Source: Betaproteobacteria bacterium (lineage in GTDB: Bacteria; Pseudomonadota; Gammaproteobacteria; Burkholderiales; SG8-39). Taken from it: a DNA stretch of 39,007 nucleotides. Shown piece by piece: positions 1 to 8,271 of the stretch. Both the position numbers and the translations under genes were made by a program. The notes beneath the pieces are model-generated. The model was not told where the DNA came from. It was given only the letters and a program-made list of their open reading frames with translations, and did not search any database. The stretch spans positions 1 to 39,007 of the forward strand of contig SHXR01000043.1 of NCBI GenBank assembly GCA_009693235.1, in the 5' to 3' direction. Position 1 is the stretch's first letter; the number at the start of each line of letters is the position of its first letter.

Positions 1-216
1 AACCACCGCTGGGTGACGACAGACCACCGCTCACCCCGATATACGACCTCTTGGGATGAACTGCCGGTGGTGCGGTAACCGAAAAGCCAGAATTTTTCTG
101 CAAAATTTTCCGCTGACCACGACTCAGCTTCAGTTGGAATTAACGCGGTACGGGGTGGGTGGGATCGCCGGAACAGGCTTTAAATACTGCTGCCCATTTG
201 TATTGATCACTATGTC
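1..216. other. Left edge without a recognisable gene
   Basis: I see no gene that I can support here. One frame on the + strand stays open from about 56 to 316, but it has no ribosome binding site and matches no family I recognise. A 9-bp direct repeat (ACCACCGCT) occurs at 2-10 and 23-31. The stretch may be the end of an element continuing to the left, since a + strand terminator-like hairpin follows at 217. Confidence 0.4.
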
Positions 217-240
217 AGCCCGTCGTGCTACGGGCTTTTC
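217..240 (+). terminator. Rho-independent terminator-like hairpin
   Basis: A perfect 7-bp stem (AGCCCGT at 217-223, ACGGGCT at 230-236) with a 6-nt loop is followed directly by TTTC on the + strand. No + strand gene is visible upstream in the window, so it may end a transcript that begins left of position 1. Confidence 0.5.
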
Positions 241-391
241 CTACAGGGGTGGGTACACCGGGGGTGGGGTGCTGACTGGCAGGATTTGGCTTGGGGGGTG
301 GGGTGCGCAGAATTGAATCGAAGCCAGTAAGTAGATGGGCTGCGCCTCAACCGGTTAAAATCGTCCTGACGGCAAGCATGGGGTTTGTCGT

Positions 392-427
392 TTGACCTAA
401 CGGTTGACCTGATAGTTGACCTAAACA
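392..427. repeat. Three 12-bp direct repeats next to tRNA-Ala
   Basis: TTGACCT occurs at 392, 404 and 416, exactly 12 bp apart, giving the units TTGACCTAACGG, TTGACCTGATAG and TTGACCTAAACA. The 7-bp core is identical and the rest is variable. The array lies about 110 bp beyond the 3' end of the tRNA gene. Such iterated sites can be protein-binding sites or integrase arm-type sites, but no integrase gene is visible in the window. Confidence 0.6.
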
Positions 428-494
428 GATGGGTCAAGACGCGAAGTGCCAGTCCCACATAGTTTTGTGGTGCTGGTGGTGTAGTGAGTTAAGT

Positions 495-530
495 ATCTGA
501 AAGAACAAGGCCAGAGCATGTCTGGCCTTG
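495..530 (-). terminator. Terminator of tRNA-Ala
   Basis: A perfect 10-bp inverted repeat (CAAGGCCAGA at 506-515, TCTGGCCTTG at 521-530) with a 5-nt loop lies 6 bp after the tRNA 3' end. Read on the minus strand it is followed by TTCTTTC, as expected for a rho-independent terminator. Confidence 0.8.
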
Positions 531-536
531 AGATGG

Positions 537-612
<76 letters not shown>

Positions 613-625
613 ATGGGGGACGCGC

Positions 626-654
626 ATTGTAACGGCAACCCAGGCGGCGCACAA
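626..654 (-). promoter_or_regulatory. Putative promoter of tRNA-Ala
   Basis: On the minus strand a good -10 box (TACAAT, complement of 626-631) lies 13 bp before the tRNA 5' end. A weak -35 (TTGTGC, complement of 649-654) sits 17 bp upstream of it. The stretch between the -10 and the tRNA is G/C rich, as is common for stable-RNA promoters under stringent control. Confidence 0.55.
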
Positions 655-750
655 TCATGGCGGGAGCCGGAAAATGCGCCCAATGTCGGGTTTGGCATAT
701 AGACCCTATCCCGCCCCCGCACGCTCGACGTATGCTTGGAGTCCGCCATC

Positions 751-1419
751 ATGAATATGCGAATGTTGTTGACCCTGCCGCTTCTCGCGCTGTCCGCCTT
801 GGCCGGCGCACAGGTGCCCGCACCCAGCCATCGGGCGGGCGAATCCTGGACCTACCGGGAGATCAATGGCTACAACAATCTCGAACGGGCGACCGTGGTC
901 CGCGAAATCGTGCAGGCCGATGGAACGTTACGGATCGTCACGCGGCTAGGCGATGGCAAGCTAGTCAACGACGCGGTGTATCCGACCCCGGGCGCACTCG
1001 GAAGCGGCGCTGTCAATGAGCGGGCGCGCGGCACCTTCGAGCCGTCTTTGCCGCTCTATTCGTATCCATTGGCCGACGGGAGCCGTTGGAGCAACCAGGT
1101 TGTGCGGCGTGACGAGTTATGGAAAGAGCGTCGTCGCACGCGCATCGACGGTCGCATCCACGGTTGGGAAACGGTGCGCGTACCGATGGGGGAATTCAAG
1201 GCGCTACGCATTCAACGCATCATTTACGTCGGCGATCATGATCCGTTTCGGAGCGAAACCACCCGTGAGGAAATGGAATGGTATGTGCCCGAGCTGAAGA
1301 TGCCGGTGAAGGTGCAGGTCCGCGAGTATTACCGTGAACCGCCGTTCGATTTTCCGAATTACATTCATCCGGGCGAATGGTTCATCCATGAGCTCACCGC
1401 GATGAAGCGCAGTCAATAG
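751..1419 (+). CDS. Exported protein of unknown function
   Basis: I do not recognise the family. The start ATG at 751 is chosen because GGAG (738-741) lies nine bases upstream; an upstream TTG at 736 would place that site inside the gene. The 222-residue product begins with a Sec-type signal peptide (basic start, then Leu/Ala-rich core LLTLPLLALSALAG, likely cleaved after AGA). The mature part is rich in Arg, Glu, Trp and Tyr and predicted mostly beta, resembling small periplasmic proteins. It contains no cysteine motif or catalytic signature that I can name. It converges on sua5, with 13 bp between the stops, and seems to be transcribed alone. Confidence 0.7.
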   Translation: MNMRMLLTLPLLALSALAGAQVPAPSHRAGESWTYREINGYNNLERATVVREIVQADGTLRIVTRLGDGKLVNDAVYPTPGALGSGAVNERARGTFEPSLPLYSYPLADGSRWSNQVVRRDELWKERRRTRIDGRIHGWETVRVPMGEFKALRIQRIIYVGDHDPFRSETTREEMEWYVPELKMPVKVQVREYYREPPFDFPNYIHPGEWFIHELTAMKRSQ

Positions 1420-1432
1420 GGCTTACGCGCTC

Positions 1433-2620
1433 TTACGACTCGCCTGTTTCACCGTCCAACGGATCGCTCGCCTCTTCCGCTTGGGTGGCGGCGGGCACAA
1501 TCGCGGCGCCAGCGATCTTCTTCTTGATCGACTTTTCCCGTTTTCGCTTTTGCGAATGATCTGTGGCGGCCCGCTCGAGGCGATCCCACACGGCAGCCCA
1601 TGCGATTGAACGGGGCGGCGCTTCGATGAAGATGAGATCAGCGCCCGCCGCGTCAAACTCACGTAGCGTTGCATAGAGGGTGCGCTGATAAGGCACCGCA
1701 GCTACCGGCACGATGCGCTGGTGCGTTTGCGCGAGGCGCGGCACCGACACTTCGAATCCCAAAACGTAGATGCTACGCCCGCCGCGTTGCTGGCCAAGCT
1801 GTTCGAGCAGATCGACACGCCGAATGATTCGTACCGGGGCGCGCGGTGCATAGTGCGAAGGCAGACTGCCCGGTACCCGTGGGGCATCCGGCGCCGCATC
1901 ACCATCGCTACTACCGATCAACATCGATAGTTGCGCGGTGTTGATGCCACCGGGCCGCAACACGCGAGGCGGATTGCTGGTGCAATCGACGATCGTCGAT
2001 TCGATGCCGACGCTGGTCGCACCGCCATCGAGAATGAGCGGCACGTCCAGCTGAAAATCCGTGAAGACATGCTTGGCGAGCGTTGGGCTCACGCGCCCGA
2101 ATTTGTTCGCCGAGGGCGCGGCGATGCCGCCACCGAATGCATCGAGGAGTTTCATCGCCACCGGATGTGAGGGCACCCGCAAGGCAACCGTGTCCTGCCC
2201 GCCCGTGACCGCATCGAGAACGCCCGCCGCGCGCTCGACGATGATCGTCAATGGGCCCGGCCAGAACATCTTCGCGAGTGCGCGGGCAATTTCGGGAATG
2301 TTGCGGCCCCACCGGTCCATGTGTTCGGCCGATGGGATATGCACGATGAGCGGATGCGAGGTCGGCCGGCCTTTCAGTTTGAAGATCTTCGCCAAGGCAT
2401 CCGGGTTCGATGCGTCGGCGCCCAGACCGTAGACGGTCTCGGTAGGAAACGCGACCATCTCGCCTTGTTTGAACAGGGCAACGGCCGCGGCGATCGTTTC
2501 GTCGTTGGCATCCTTGATATTCGCAGGCGGCACGAATGGCGCGGGCATCGCCTCGGCAGGCGCGGCTGCAGGTGGCGGCAGTTCGGCCGCCAGGGATGGA
2601 TCAATGACTTCTTCAGACAT
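1433..2620 (-). CDS. sua5: Threonylcarbamoyl-AMP synthase (Sua5/YrdC/YwlC)
   Basis: The enzyme makes L-threonylcarbamoyladenylate from threonine, bicarbonate and ATP, the first step of the t6A37 modification of ANN-decoding tRNAs in the cytoplasm. The YrdC domain spans roughly residues 40-230, with FPTETVYGLGADA, the KLKGRPTSHPL nucleotide-binding segment, APSANKFGRVSPT and STIVDCT. A Sua5-type C-terminal domain follows, so this is the long Sua5 form rather than short TsaC. Two oddities are an Ala/Pro-rich N-terminal extension of about 35 residues and a Lys-rich tail (KRKREKSIKKK). An internal ATG at codon 24 could be the real start. It is the last gene of the purC-purE-purK-sua5 run, 5 bp after purK. 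Confidence 0.93.
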   Translation of the reverse strand: MSEEVIDPSLAAELPPPAAAPAEAMPAPFVPPANIKDANDETIAAAVALFKQGEMVAFPTETVYGLGADASNPDALAKIFKLKGRPTSHPLIVHIPSAEHMDRWGRNIPEIARALAKMFWPGPLTIIVERAAGVLDAVTGGQDTVALRVPSHPVAMKLLDAFGGGIAAPSANKFGRVSPTLAKHVFTDFQLDVPLILDGGATSVGIESTIVDCTSNPPRVLRPGGINTAQLSMLIGSSDGDAAPDAPRVPGSLPSHYAPRAPVRIIRRVDLLEQLGQQRGGRSIYVLGFEVSVPRLAQTHQRIVPVAAVPYQRTLYATLREFDAAGADLIFIEAPPRSIAWAAVWDRLERAATDHSQKRKREKSIKKKIAGAAIVPAATQAEEASDPLDGETGES

Positions 2621-2625
2621 GGCTC

Positions 2626-3765
2626 TCAGGCTTTCAGTGCTGCGCGAATTTTCATGGCGGTGGCAAGCGCCTCCTCGATCGACGCACCGAGGCAGGTGAC
2701 ATGTCCCATTTTACGTCCGGGTCTGGCATCGGCCTTGCCATACAGATACAGCTTGGCATGTGGAAACGCGAGCACCTTGTGCCAATCCGGTTCGCCGTTT
2801 TGCCACAGATCGCCCAATAGATTGATCACGACGGCCGGGCAATGTTGATCGGTTGCACCCAACGGCAAGCCGGCGAGCACCCGCGCCTGCTGCTCAAACT
2901 GTGAAGTGACGCTCGCATCGATCGTGTAGTGACCACTGTTATGCGGGCGCGGCGCGATTTCATTGACGACGATCGAACCATCCTGCAATTGGAAAAATTC
3001 GACGCATAGCACGCCCACATACTGCAATCCATTCGCGATCGAGAGCGCTGCATCGCGCGCACGCTTGGCGGTCGCTGCATCAACACGCGCCGGCGCCATG
3101 CTCACATCGAGAATGCCGTTGGCATGCTCATTCTCGGCAACCGGATAGATGGCGACGGCACCCTCGCTATCCCGCGCGATGACCACCGATAATTCACATT
3201 GGAGCGGCATATGCTGTTCGAGTACGCAGTCCACACTGGCCAGCTCTTGAAACGCGGCGCGCGCGGCAGCACGATCGGCGACCCGAATCTGCCCCTTGCC
3301 GTCATAGCCCATGCGGCTCACCTTGAGAATGCCGGGGAAAAGATTGGCAGGCGCTCGATCGAGATCGGCAGCCGTCATGATCGGCGCAAAAGGTACCGTC
3401 GCGATGCCGCAGCTGCGTACGAATTCCTTCTCGCGAATGCGGTCCTGCACGATCGACACGGCGGCCGCATCCGGACTCACCCGACAATGCGAAGCGAGAT
3501 ACTCAAGCGCGCGGGCCGGCACGTTTTCAAATTCGGTCGTCACGCCCGCGCAAAGCCCCGCCAGCGCCTCCAATCCACGGGCATCGAGATAATCGGCGCG
3601 GATATGGCGATCGGCGACGGAACCCGCCGGTGAGTGATCACCAGGATCGAGCACCACCACACGATAGCCCATGCTTTGCGCCGCCATGGTGAACATGCGC
3701 CCAAGTTGCCCGCCGCCCAACAACCCCAACCAGGCACCCGGCTGAACAAAACTGTTAGCCATCAT
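2626..3765 (-). CDS. purK: 5-(carboxyamino)imidazole ribonucleotide synthase PurK
   Basis: PurK converts AIR, ATP and bicarbonate to N5-CAIR in de novo purine synthesis. The 379-residue length is typical. The N-terminal preATP-grasp domain opens with [13 protein letters not shown]. The ATP-grasp domain follows, with GYDGKGQ and the metal-binding region [16 protein letters not shown]. The start overlaps the purE stop by 4 bp (ATGA), so the genes are translationally coupled; a second ATG one codon downstream is also possible. Its product is the substrate of PurE, encoded just upstream. Confidence 0.96.
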   Translation of the reverse strand: MMANSFVQPGAWLGLLGGGQLGRMFTMAAQSMGYRVVVLDPGDHSPAGSVADRHIRADYLDARGLEALAGLCAGVTTEFENVPARALEYLASHCRVSPDAAAVSIVQDRIREKEFVRSCGIATVPFAPIMTAADLDRAPANLFPGILKVSRMGYDGKGQIRVADRAAARAAFQELASVDCVLEQHMPLQCELSVVIARDSEGAVAIYPVAENEHANGILDVSMAPARVDAATAKRARDAALSIANGLQYVGVLCVEFFQLQDGSIVVNEIAPRPHNSGHYTIDASVTSQFEQQARVLAGLPLGATDQHCPAVVINLLGDLWQNGEPDWHKVLAFPHAKLYLYGKADARPGRKMGHVTCLGASIEEALATAMKIRAALKA

Positions 3766-4271
3766 TTCGCCGGTGGCAGGCGCATGGCGCGGGCCGCACG
3801 TGTTTGGCGTGCGCGGAACGCTTTCAGCTTGGTGGCGAGCACCGCGTTATTGGCAGCGAGCAACGCCACCGCAAACAGCCCCGCATTGGCGGCACCCGCT
3901 TCACCGATCGCGAACGTTGCAACGGGAATGCCTTTCGGCATTTGCACGATGGAATGCAGCGAATCTTCACCGCGCAGATATTTCGATGGCACCGGCACAC
4001 CGAGCACCGGCACGATCGTTTTGGCGGCGAGCATGCCAGGCAGATGCGCCGCGCCGCCGGCCCCGGCGATGATCGCGCGCAGGCCGCGTTTCGCCGCGGC
4101 TTCCGCGTAGGCGAACATATCGTCTGGCATGCGATGCGCCGAGAGGACCTGCGCTTCATACGGCACGCCGAACTCTTCGAGGATGGCCGCAGCGTTCTGC
4201 ATGACCTCCCAATCGGAGGACGAACCCATCACTACGCCAATGAGCGGGCGCATGCGAGAGGACTTAGCCAC
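3762..4271 (-). CDS. purE: N5-carboxyaminoimidazole ribonucleotide mutase PurE
   Basis: PurE, class I, moves the carboxyl group of N5-CAIR to C4 to give CAIR. Visible motifs are [12 protein letters not shown] (phosphate and ribose binding), [10 protein letters not shown] with the catalytic His, and [12 protein letters not shown]. The length of 169 residues is normal. The start is taken as GTG at 4271, where a strong GGAGG lies six bases upstream; an ATG at 4253 is an alternative. The start overlaps the purC stop by 8 bp and the end overlaps purK by 4 bp, so the three genes form one transcript. Confidence 0.96.
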   Translation of the reverse strand: MAKSSRMRPLIGVVMGSSSDWEVMQNAAAILEEFGVPYEAQVLSAHRMPDDMFAYAEAAAKRGLRAIIAGAGGAAHLPGMLAAKTIVPVLGVPVPSKYLRGEDSLHSIVQMPKGIPVATFAIGEAGAANAGLFAVALLAANNAVLATKLKAFRARQTRAARAMRLPPAK

Positions 4272-5172
4272 GCTCTGCCTCCAGGCGCTGCCCGGTCAAT
4301 CGAAACAATGCCTCACGATATTTTTCCGCGGTCTTGGCAATCACCGCAGCGAGCAGGCGCGGTGCAGGCGGCGTTTTATCCCACGCCAATGTCTCCAGAT
4401 AATCGCGCACGAATTGCTTGTCAAAGGAGGGCGGGCTGATGCCGGGACGGTACTCGTCGGCTGGCCAAAAGCGCGATGAATCGGCCGTCAACACTTCATC
4501 GATGAGATGGAGCTTGCCTTCCCCATCGAGGCCAAATTCAAACTTCGTGTCGGCGATGATGATGCCCTGGGTCCGGGCGTAATCAGCGGCTTCCGAATAG
4601 AGCCGGATGCTGACATCGTGCACTTGATTCGCACGCGCCGTGCCGATCAATGTCTCGGTGGTGGCAAAATCGATGTTCTCATCATGATCGCCCATCGCCG
4701 CCTTGGTCGCAGGCGTGAAGATGGGCGCGGGCAGCTTGTCTGCTTGCTTCAGCCCAGCCGCCAATCGAATGCCGCAGACCGCGCCGGTCGATTGATAGTC
4801 TTTCCAACCCGAACCGATCAGGTAGCCTCGCACCACCGCTTCGATCGGCAAAGGTTTCAGCCGCTTCACCACCATCGCGCGACCCATGACTTCTGCCTGC
4901 TCGGCCACACCGCGCACGACCGTCGCCGGGTCGATGCCGGTCAGATGATTCGCCACGACATCCCCCAGTCGGTCGAACCAAAAGAACGACATCGCGGTCA
5001 AGACAGCGCCTTTATCAGGGATCGGGTCTTCCAGCACCACATCGAATGCCGACAAGCGATCGGACGCAACGATCAGCATGTGCTGATCGTTGATCGCGTA
5101 GATATCCCGCACCTTGCCGCGTGACAGCAAGGGCAGGCTTGATATTGCAGACTGGTAGAGAGGCCGGGCCAC
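4264..5172 (-). CDS. purC: SAICAR synthetase PurC
   Basis: PurC joins CAIR and aspartate with ATP to form SAICAR. The signature [16 protein letters not shown] lies at the N terminus, followed by [19 protein letters not shown] and the conserved [15 protein letters not shown] stretch. The frame is open up to 5247, but the family begins close to YQS, so I place the start at GTG 5172 (302 residues). No clear ribosome binding site precedes it, so the start is uncertain. The gene heads the purC-purE-purK-sua5 run and lies 99 bp after the aldolase gene, with two hairpins in the gap. Confidence 0.92.
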   Translation of the reverse strand: MARPLYQSAISSLPLLSRGKVRDIYAINDQHMLIVASDRLSAFDVVLEDPIPDKGAVLTAMSFFWFDRLGDVVANHLTGIDPATVVRGVAEQAEVMGRAMVVKRLKPLPIEAVVRGYLIGSGWKDYQSTGAVCGIRLAAGLKQADKLPAPIFTPATKAAMGDHDENIDFATTETLIGTARANQVHDVSIRLYSEAADYARTQGIIIADTKFEFGLDGEGKLHLIDEVLTADSSRFWPADEYRPGISPPSFDKQFVRDYLETLAWDKTPPAPRLLAAVIAKTAEKYREALFRLTGQRLEAERG

Positions 5173-5223
5173 TTGGCGTGTCGCGATCGCGAAAGAAGGG
5201 CAAGGGGCGAATTGTAATGCCTT

Positions 5224-5272
5224 GGGCTCCCGGCGGAGCCCTATCAATCTGCGGGGCTCATCCGCGCAGATT
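5224..5272 (-). other. Two adjacent hairpins between fba and purC
   Basis: Two perfect inverted repeats lie back to back: AATCTGCG (5246-5253) with CGCAGATT (5265-5272), which runs into the fba stop codon, and GGGCTCC (5224-5230) with GGAGCCC (5235-5241). Neither is followed by a T-run on the minus strand, so a classical rho-independent terminator is not supported. An attenuator, processing site or mRNA-stabilising element between the glycolytic and purine genes is possible. Confidence 0.4.
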
Positions 5273-6291
5273 TATGCCGCCATCTTCTCCACCGATGCCT
5301 GGTAGTCGCCGGTCGCGGCGAGACTATTCATATGCGCTCGATGCAGCAGCGTGGCCTGCGCCTGGGGCACGCTGGACTGCGAACCGCGCCAGACCTTGAT
5401 CGCCGATTGCTGCAAGCCGCGGCCGTATGAGAAAGTGAGTGTCCAGGGGCAGCCGCCGATGCGATTCATTTCGTTCAAATGGATCGTGGCATCCGCATCG
5501 CTTTGCCCGCCTGAGAGAAACGCGATGCCAGGCACCGAAGCCGGCACGGTGCGCCTCAGCACCTTGAGCGTTCGTTCAGCAACTTCGCGATGGCTCGCCT
5601 GCTGCTTGCATTCTTTACCGGCGATGACCATCGAGGGCTTGAGCACAATGCCTTCGAGCACGACCCGCTGACTTGCCAGGGCGAGAAATACGGTACGGAG
5701 CGTGGTTTCCGTGACCCACTCGCAGCTGTCAATGTCATGCGCGCCATCCATCAGGACTTCCGGCTCGACGATCGGCACGATGCCGGCCGCTTGGCAATGC
5801 GCGGCATAGCGCGCCAGCGCGTGGGCATTGCCTTCAATACAGGCGGCGCTTGGAAGATCTTTGCCGATGATGATGACGGCGCGCCATTTGGCGAACCGCG
5901 CGCCGATTTTCGCGTAATCGGTACAGCGCTTGGCGAGGCCATCGAGGCCCTCGGTGATCAATTCGCCCGCGCAAAGCGGCATGTCTTTGGCGCCGCTATC
6001 GACTTTGATGCCGGGCAGGATGTTCTGGCGATTCATCGCATCGACAAACGACGTGCCATCCGCACATTTCTGACGCAACGTCTCGTCATAGAGGATGACC
6101 CCCGAAATGTACTGGCCAAGCCCCTTGGTCGTGAACAGCATTTCGCGATAGGCCCGGCGATTCTCTTCGGTATTTTCAACGCTGATCGAATCGAAACGCT
6201 TGCCGATGGTGCCGGTTGATTCGTCGGCGGCAAGAATGCCGCGGCCTCGCGCAACCATTGCGCGGGCTGTGCTTTCGAGTTGAGTGGTCAT
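5272..6291 (-). CDS. fba: Class I fructose-1,6-bisphosphate aldolase
   Basis: This enzyme reversibly cleaves fructose-1,6-bisphosphate into DHAP and glyceraldehyde-3-phosphate. It belongs to the animal/plant-like class I (Schiff-base) family, not the zinc-dependent class II family. ILAADESTGTIGKRF is at about residues 19-33, the AKWR segment at 134-137, and the Schiff-base lysine is K218 in LEGIVLKPS. SGGQSDADATIHLNEMN follows in the C-terminal half. The length of 339 residues is near normal. A CGGAG site lies five bases before the ATG. It occupies the slot between pyk and purC where, to my knowledge, related bacteria usually carry class II fbaA. Confidence 0.95.
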   Translation of the reverse strand: MTTQLESTARAMVARGRGILAADESTGTIGKRFDSISVENTEENRRAYREMLFTTKGLGQYISGVILYDETLRQKCADGTSFVDAMNRQNILPGIKVDSGAKDMPLCAGELITEGLDGLAKRCTDYAKIGARFAKWRAVIIIGKDLPSAACIEGNAHALARYAAHCQAAGIVPIVEPEVLMDGAHDIDSCEWVTETTLRTVFLALASQRVVLEGIVLKPSMVIAGKECKQQASHREVAERTLKVLRRTVPASVPGIAFLSGGQSDADATIHLNEMNRIGGCPWTLTFSYGRGLQQSAIKVWRGSQSSVPQAQATLLHRAHMNSLAATGDYQASVEKMAA

Positions 6292-6421
6292 GGCGACTCC
6301 GAGGGGAAAGTAGTTTTATTAATGTGCGGCCGGCACGGATTTTAACCTCTGTCGTGGGCCCGTGACCGAGCGCCTCGGCGATCGCGTTCGGGATAACGCC
6401 GAAAAATACCCTTCTTGCTAA

Positions 6422-7390
6422 CTAATCAGCGAACTGGCCCGCTGCGCGGATGATTGGCCCCCAGCGGTCGATCTCCGCCTTCAAATGCGCATACAGCGCG
6501 GCAGGCGTGGCCTCGGCTTCGCGTACCGGCTCGGTACCAAGATCGGCAAACCGCTGAATCACCGCCAGGTCTTTGAGCGCGGCCTGCAACGCCTTCACCA
6601 ACTCATCGACGATCGGCTTTGGCGTGCCCTTCGCGGCCCACAGCGCATGCCACGCAGAAAGATCGAAGCCCTTCAAGCCGAGTTCGTCGAGAGTGGGAAG
6701 ATCCTTCAGGGCACCAACGCGCGTCAGCGTGGTCACACCGAACGCCTTGATGCGCCCGCCCTTGATATGCGGCGTCGTGTTGGTCGTCTGATCGCACATG
6801 ACATCCACCTGGCCGCCCAGCAGATCATTCATGGCGGGCCCGGTCCCTTTATAGGGCACCAAGGTCGGATCGGTGCCGAAGGACTGCCTGAGCAAGAGCG
6901 CGCACAGATTGGAGACCGAACCGAGACCAGCGGTGGCGAGCGAAACTTTCGAGCCGTTTGCTTTGATCCATGCCATCAGCTCTTTGAAATCATTGGCGGC
7001 CAACTCGCGCTTGGCCACCAAGGTCATCGGCACATTGGTAATGCGGCCGATCGGCTCGAAATCGTTAAGCGCGTCGAACGCGAGTTTGCGGTACAGCGCC
7101 GGAAAGGTCGCTTGTCCGATGTGATAAACATAAAGCGTGTAACCATCGCCTGCCGCACGCGCAACACGCCCAGCGCCGATGGTGCCGCCTGCGCCGCCGG
7201 CATTCTCGACGACGATCTGGCCCTTCAACTCCCTGCCCATCGATTGCGCGATCATGCGCGAAACCGTATCAGTTGGGCCGCCCGCAGCGGCCGGAACAAT
7301 GAGGGTGATCGTTTTATTTGGATACGTTTGCGCAAAGGCATCGGACAGCGCAAGCGCAGCAATAAGCAGCAGACAATTTTTGTATCGCAT
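6422..7390 (-). CDS. Bug/TctC-family periplasmic solute receptor
   Basis: This is an extracytoplasmic binding protein of the Bordetella uptake gene (Bug, TctC) family, which binds small, often carboxylated, ligands. The start is ATG 7390, with AGAGG seven bases upstream; the frame is open to 7420. The signal peptide (MRYKNCLLLIAALALSDAFA) is followed by the family opening YPNKTITLIVPAAAGGPTD and the segment VPYKGTGPAMNDLLGGQVD. It has 322 residues. No TctA/TctB permease is adjacent, as is usual for orphan Bug proteins. It is the last gene of the catabolic block, 23 bp after the isomerase gene, and probably shares its regulation. Confidence 0.92.
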   Translation of the reverse strand: MRYKNCLLLIAALALSDAFAQTYPNKTITLIVPAAAGGPTDTVSRMIAQSMGRELKGQIVVENAGGAGGTIGAGRVARAAGDGYTLYVYHIGQATFPALYRKLAFDALNDFEPIGRITNVPMTLVAKRELAANDFKELMAWIKANGSKVSLATAGLGSVSNLCALLLRQSFGTDPTLVPYKGTGPAMNDLLGGQVDVMCDQTTNTTPHIKGGRIKAFGVTTLTRVGALKDLPTLDELGLKGFDLSAWHALWAAKGTPKPIVDELVKALQAALKDLAVIQRFADLGTEPVREAEATPAALYAHLKAEIDRWGPIIRAAGQFAD

Positions 7391-7413
7391 CGGCCAGCCT
7401 CTTTCTACCGCAT

Positions 7414-8271
7414 TTAGCACACGCTCTCATGGCGCATCTTGCAGGTCACCAGTACTTCATCGACGTCCCGCTTCCACCAATTTTTGGCAGAAAAGATCTC
7501 TGCTTCATGCATGCCGCGATACCCGGCCGCCTCGACCCACGAGCGGATCATCGGGATATCGATCACGCCATCGCCCATCATGCCGCGATCGAAGATGAGA
7601 TCGGCAGTCGGTACCAGCCAGTCGCAAATATGAAAGCCTAGAATGCGCTTCTCACCCGCACGTTCGATCTGCGCCTTCAGTTCCGGATCCCACCATACGT
7701 GATACACATCGACCGCCACACCCAGCGCGCCACCTTTCGAGGAGTCAAGCTCATCACAAAGATCGAGCGCTTGTCTTAGCGTGTTGACGCAGGCGCGATC
7801 CGCGCATTGCATCGGATGCAACGGCTCCAGTGCCAAGGGCACGCCACAGCCGCGGGCATGATCGAGAATTTCGCCTAGGCCATCGCGCACCATTTCACGG
7901 GCACCGATCAGGTCTTTCGAACCCTTCGGCAAGCCGCCGGCAACGATGACCAAGCACTGCGCCCCAAGGGTCGCGGCTTCCTCGATGGCGCGCATGTTTT
8001 CATCCAGCGCTTGCTGGCGGCCTTTGCGATCGCGCGCGGGAAACAGCCCTGCCCGACAATAGCCGGTGACAGTCAACCCGGCGTCACGAATCATCTTGGC
8101 GGAATCTTTGAGGCCGGCCTCGGCCACTTTGTCCCGCCATGGCGAGATGCCGCCGATACGATGCCGGCGCAAGGCATCGACCGTTTGGCGCATGTTGCAC
8201 GACTCTCGTACGGTGGCGGCGTTGATCGCAAGCTGCTCAGGATTGGGCGGATTGTGCTTCATCGTGCTCAC
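7414..8271 (-). CDS. Sugar phosphate isomerase/epimerase-like TIM-barrel protein
   Basis: This is a member of the xylose isomerase-like TIM-barrel family (AP endonuclease 2 fold). Likely metal ligands fall in LALEPLHPM, VAVDVYHVWWDP, GFHICDWL and MHEAEIF. Such enzymes isomerise, epimerise or dehydrate keto-sugars and cyclitols, and often work beside Gfo/Idh/MocA dehydrogenases, as here. The GTG start overlaps the dctM stop (GTGA), so it is translationally coupled to the transporter; an ATG at 8262 is an alternative. It has 285 residues and no signal peptide, so it is cytoplasmic. The substrate is unknown. Confidence 0.85.
   Translation of the reverse strand: MSTMKHNPPNPEQLAINAATVRESCNMRQTVDALRRHRIGGISPWRDKVAEAGLKDSAKMIRDAGLTVTGYCRAGLFPARDRKGRQQALDENMRAIEEAATLGAQCLVIVAGGLPKGSKDLIGAREMVRDGLGEILDHARGCGVPLALEPLHPMQCADRACVNTLRQALDLCDELDSSKGGALGVAVDVYHVWWDPELKAQIERAGEKRILGFHICDWLVPTADLIFDRGMMGDGVIDIPMIRSWVEAAGYRGMHEAEIFSAKNWWKRDVDEVLVTCKMRHESVC

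Noticed and set aside
1-536. CRISPR array or insertion sequence at the left edge
   Set aside because: The 9-bp pair at 2-31 and the 12-bp repeats at 392-427 are far too short for CRISPR repeats with spacers, and no terminal inverted repeats or transposase are visible.
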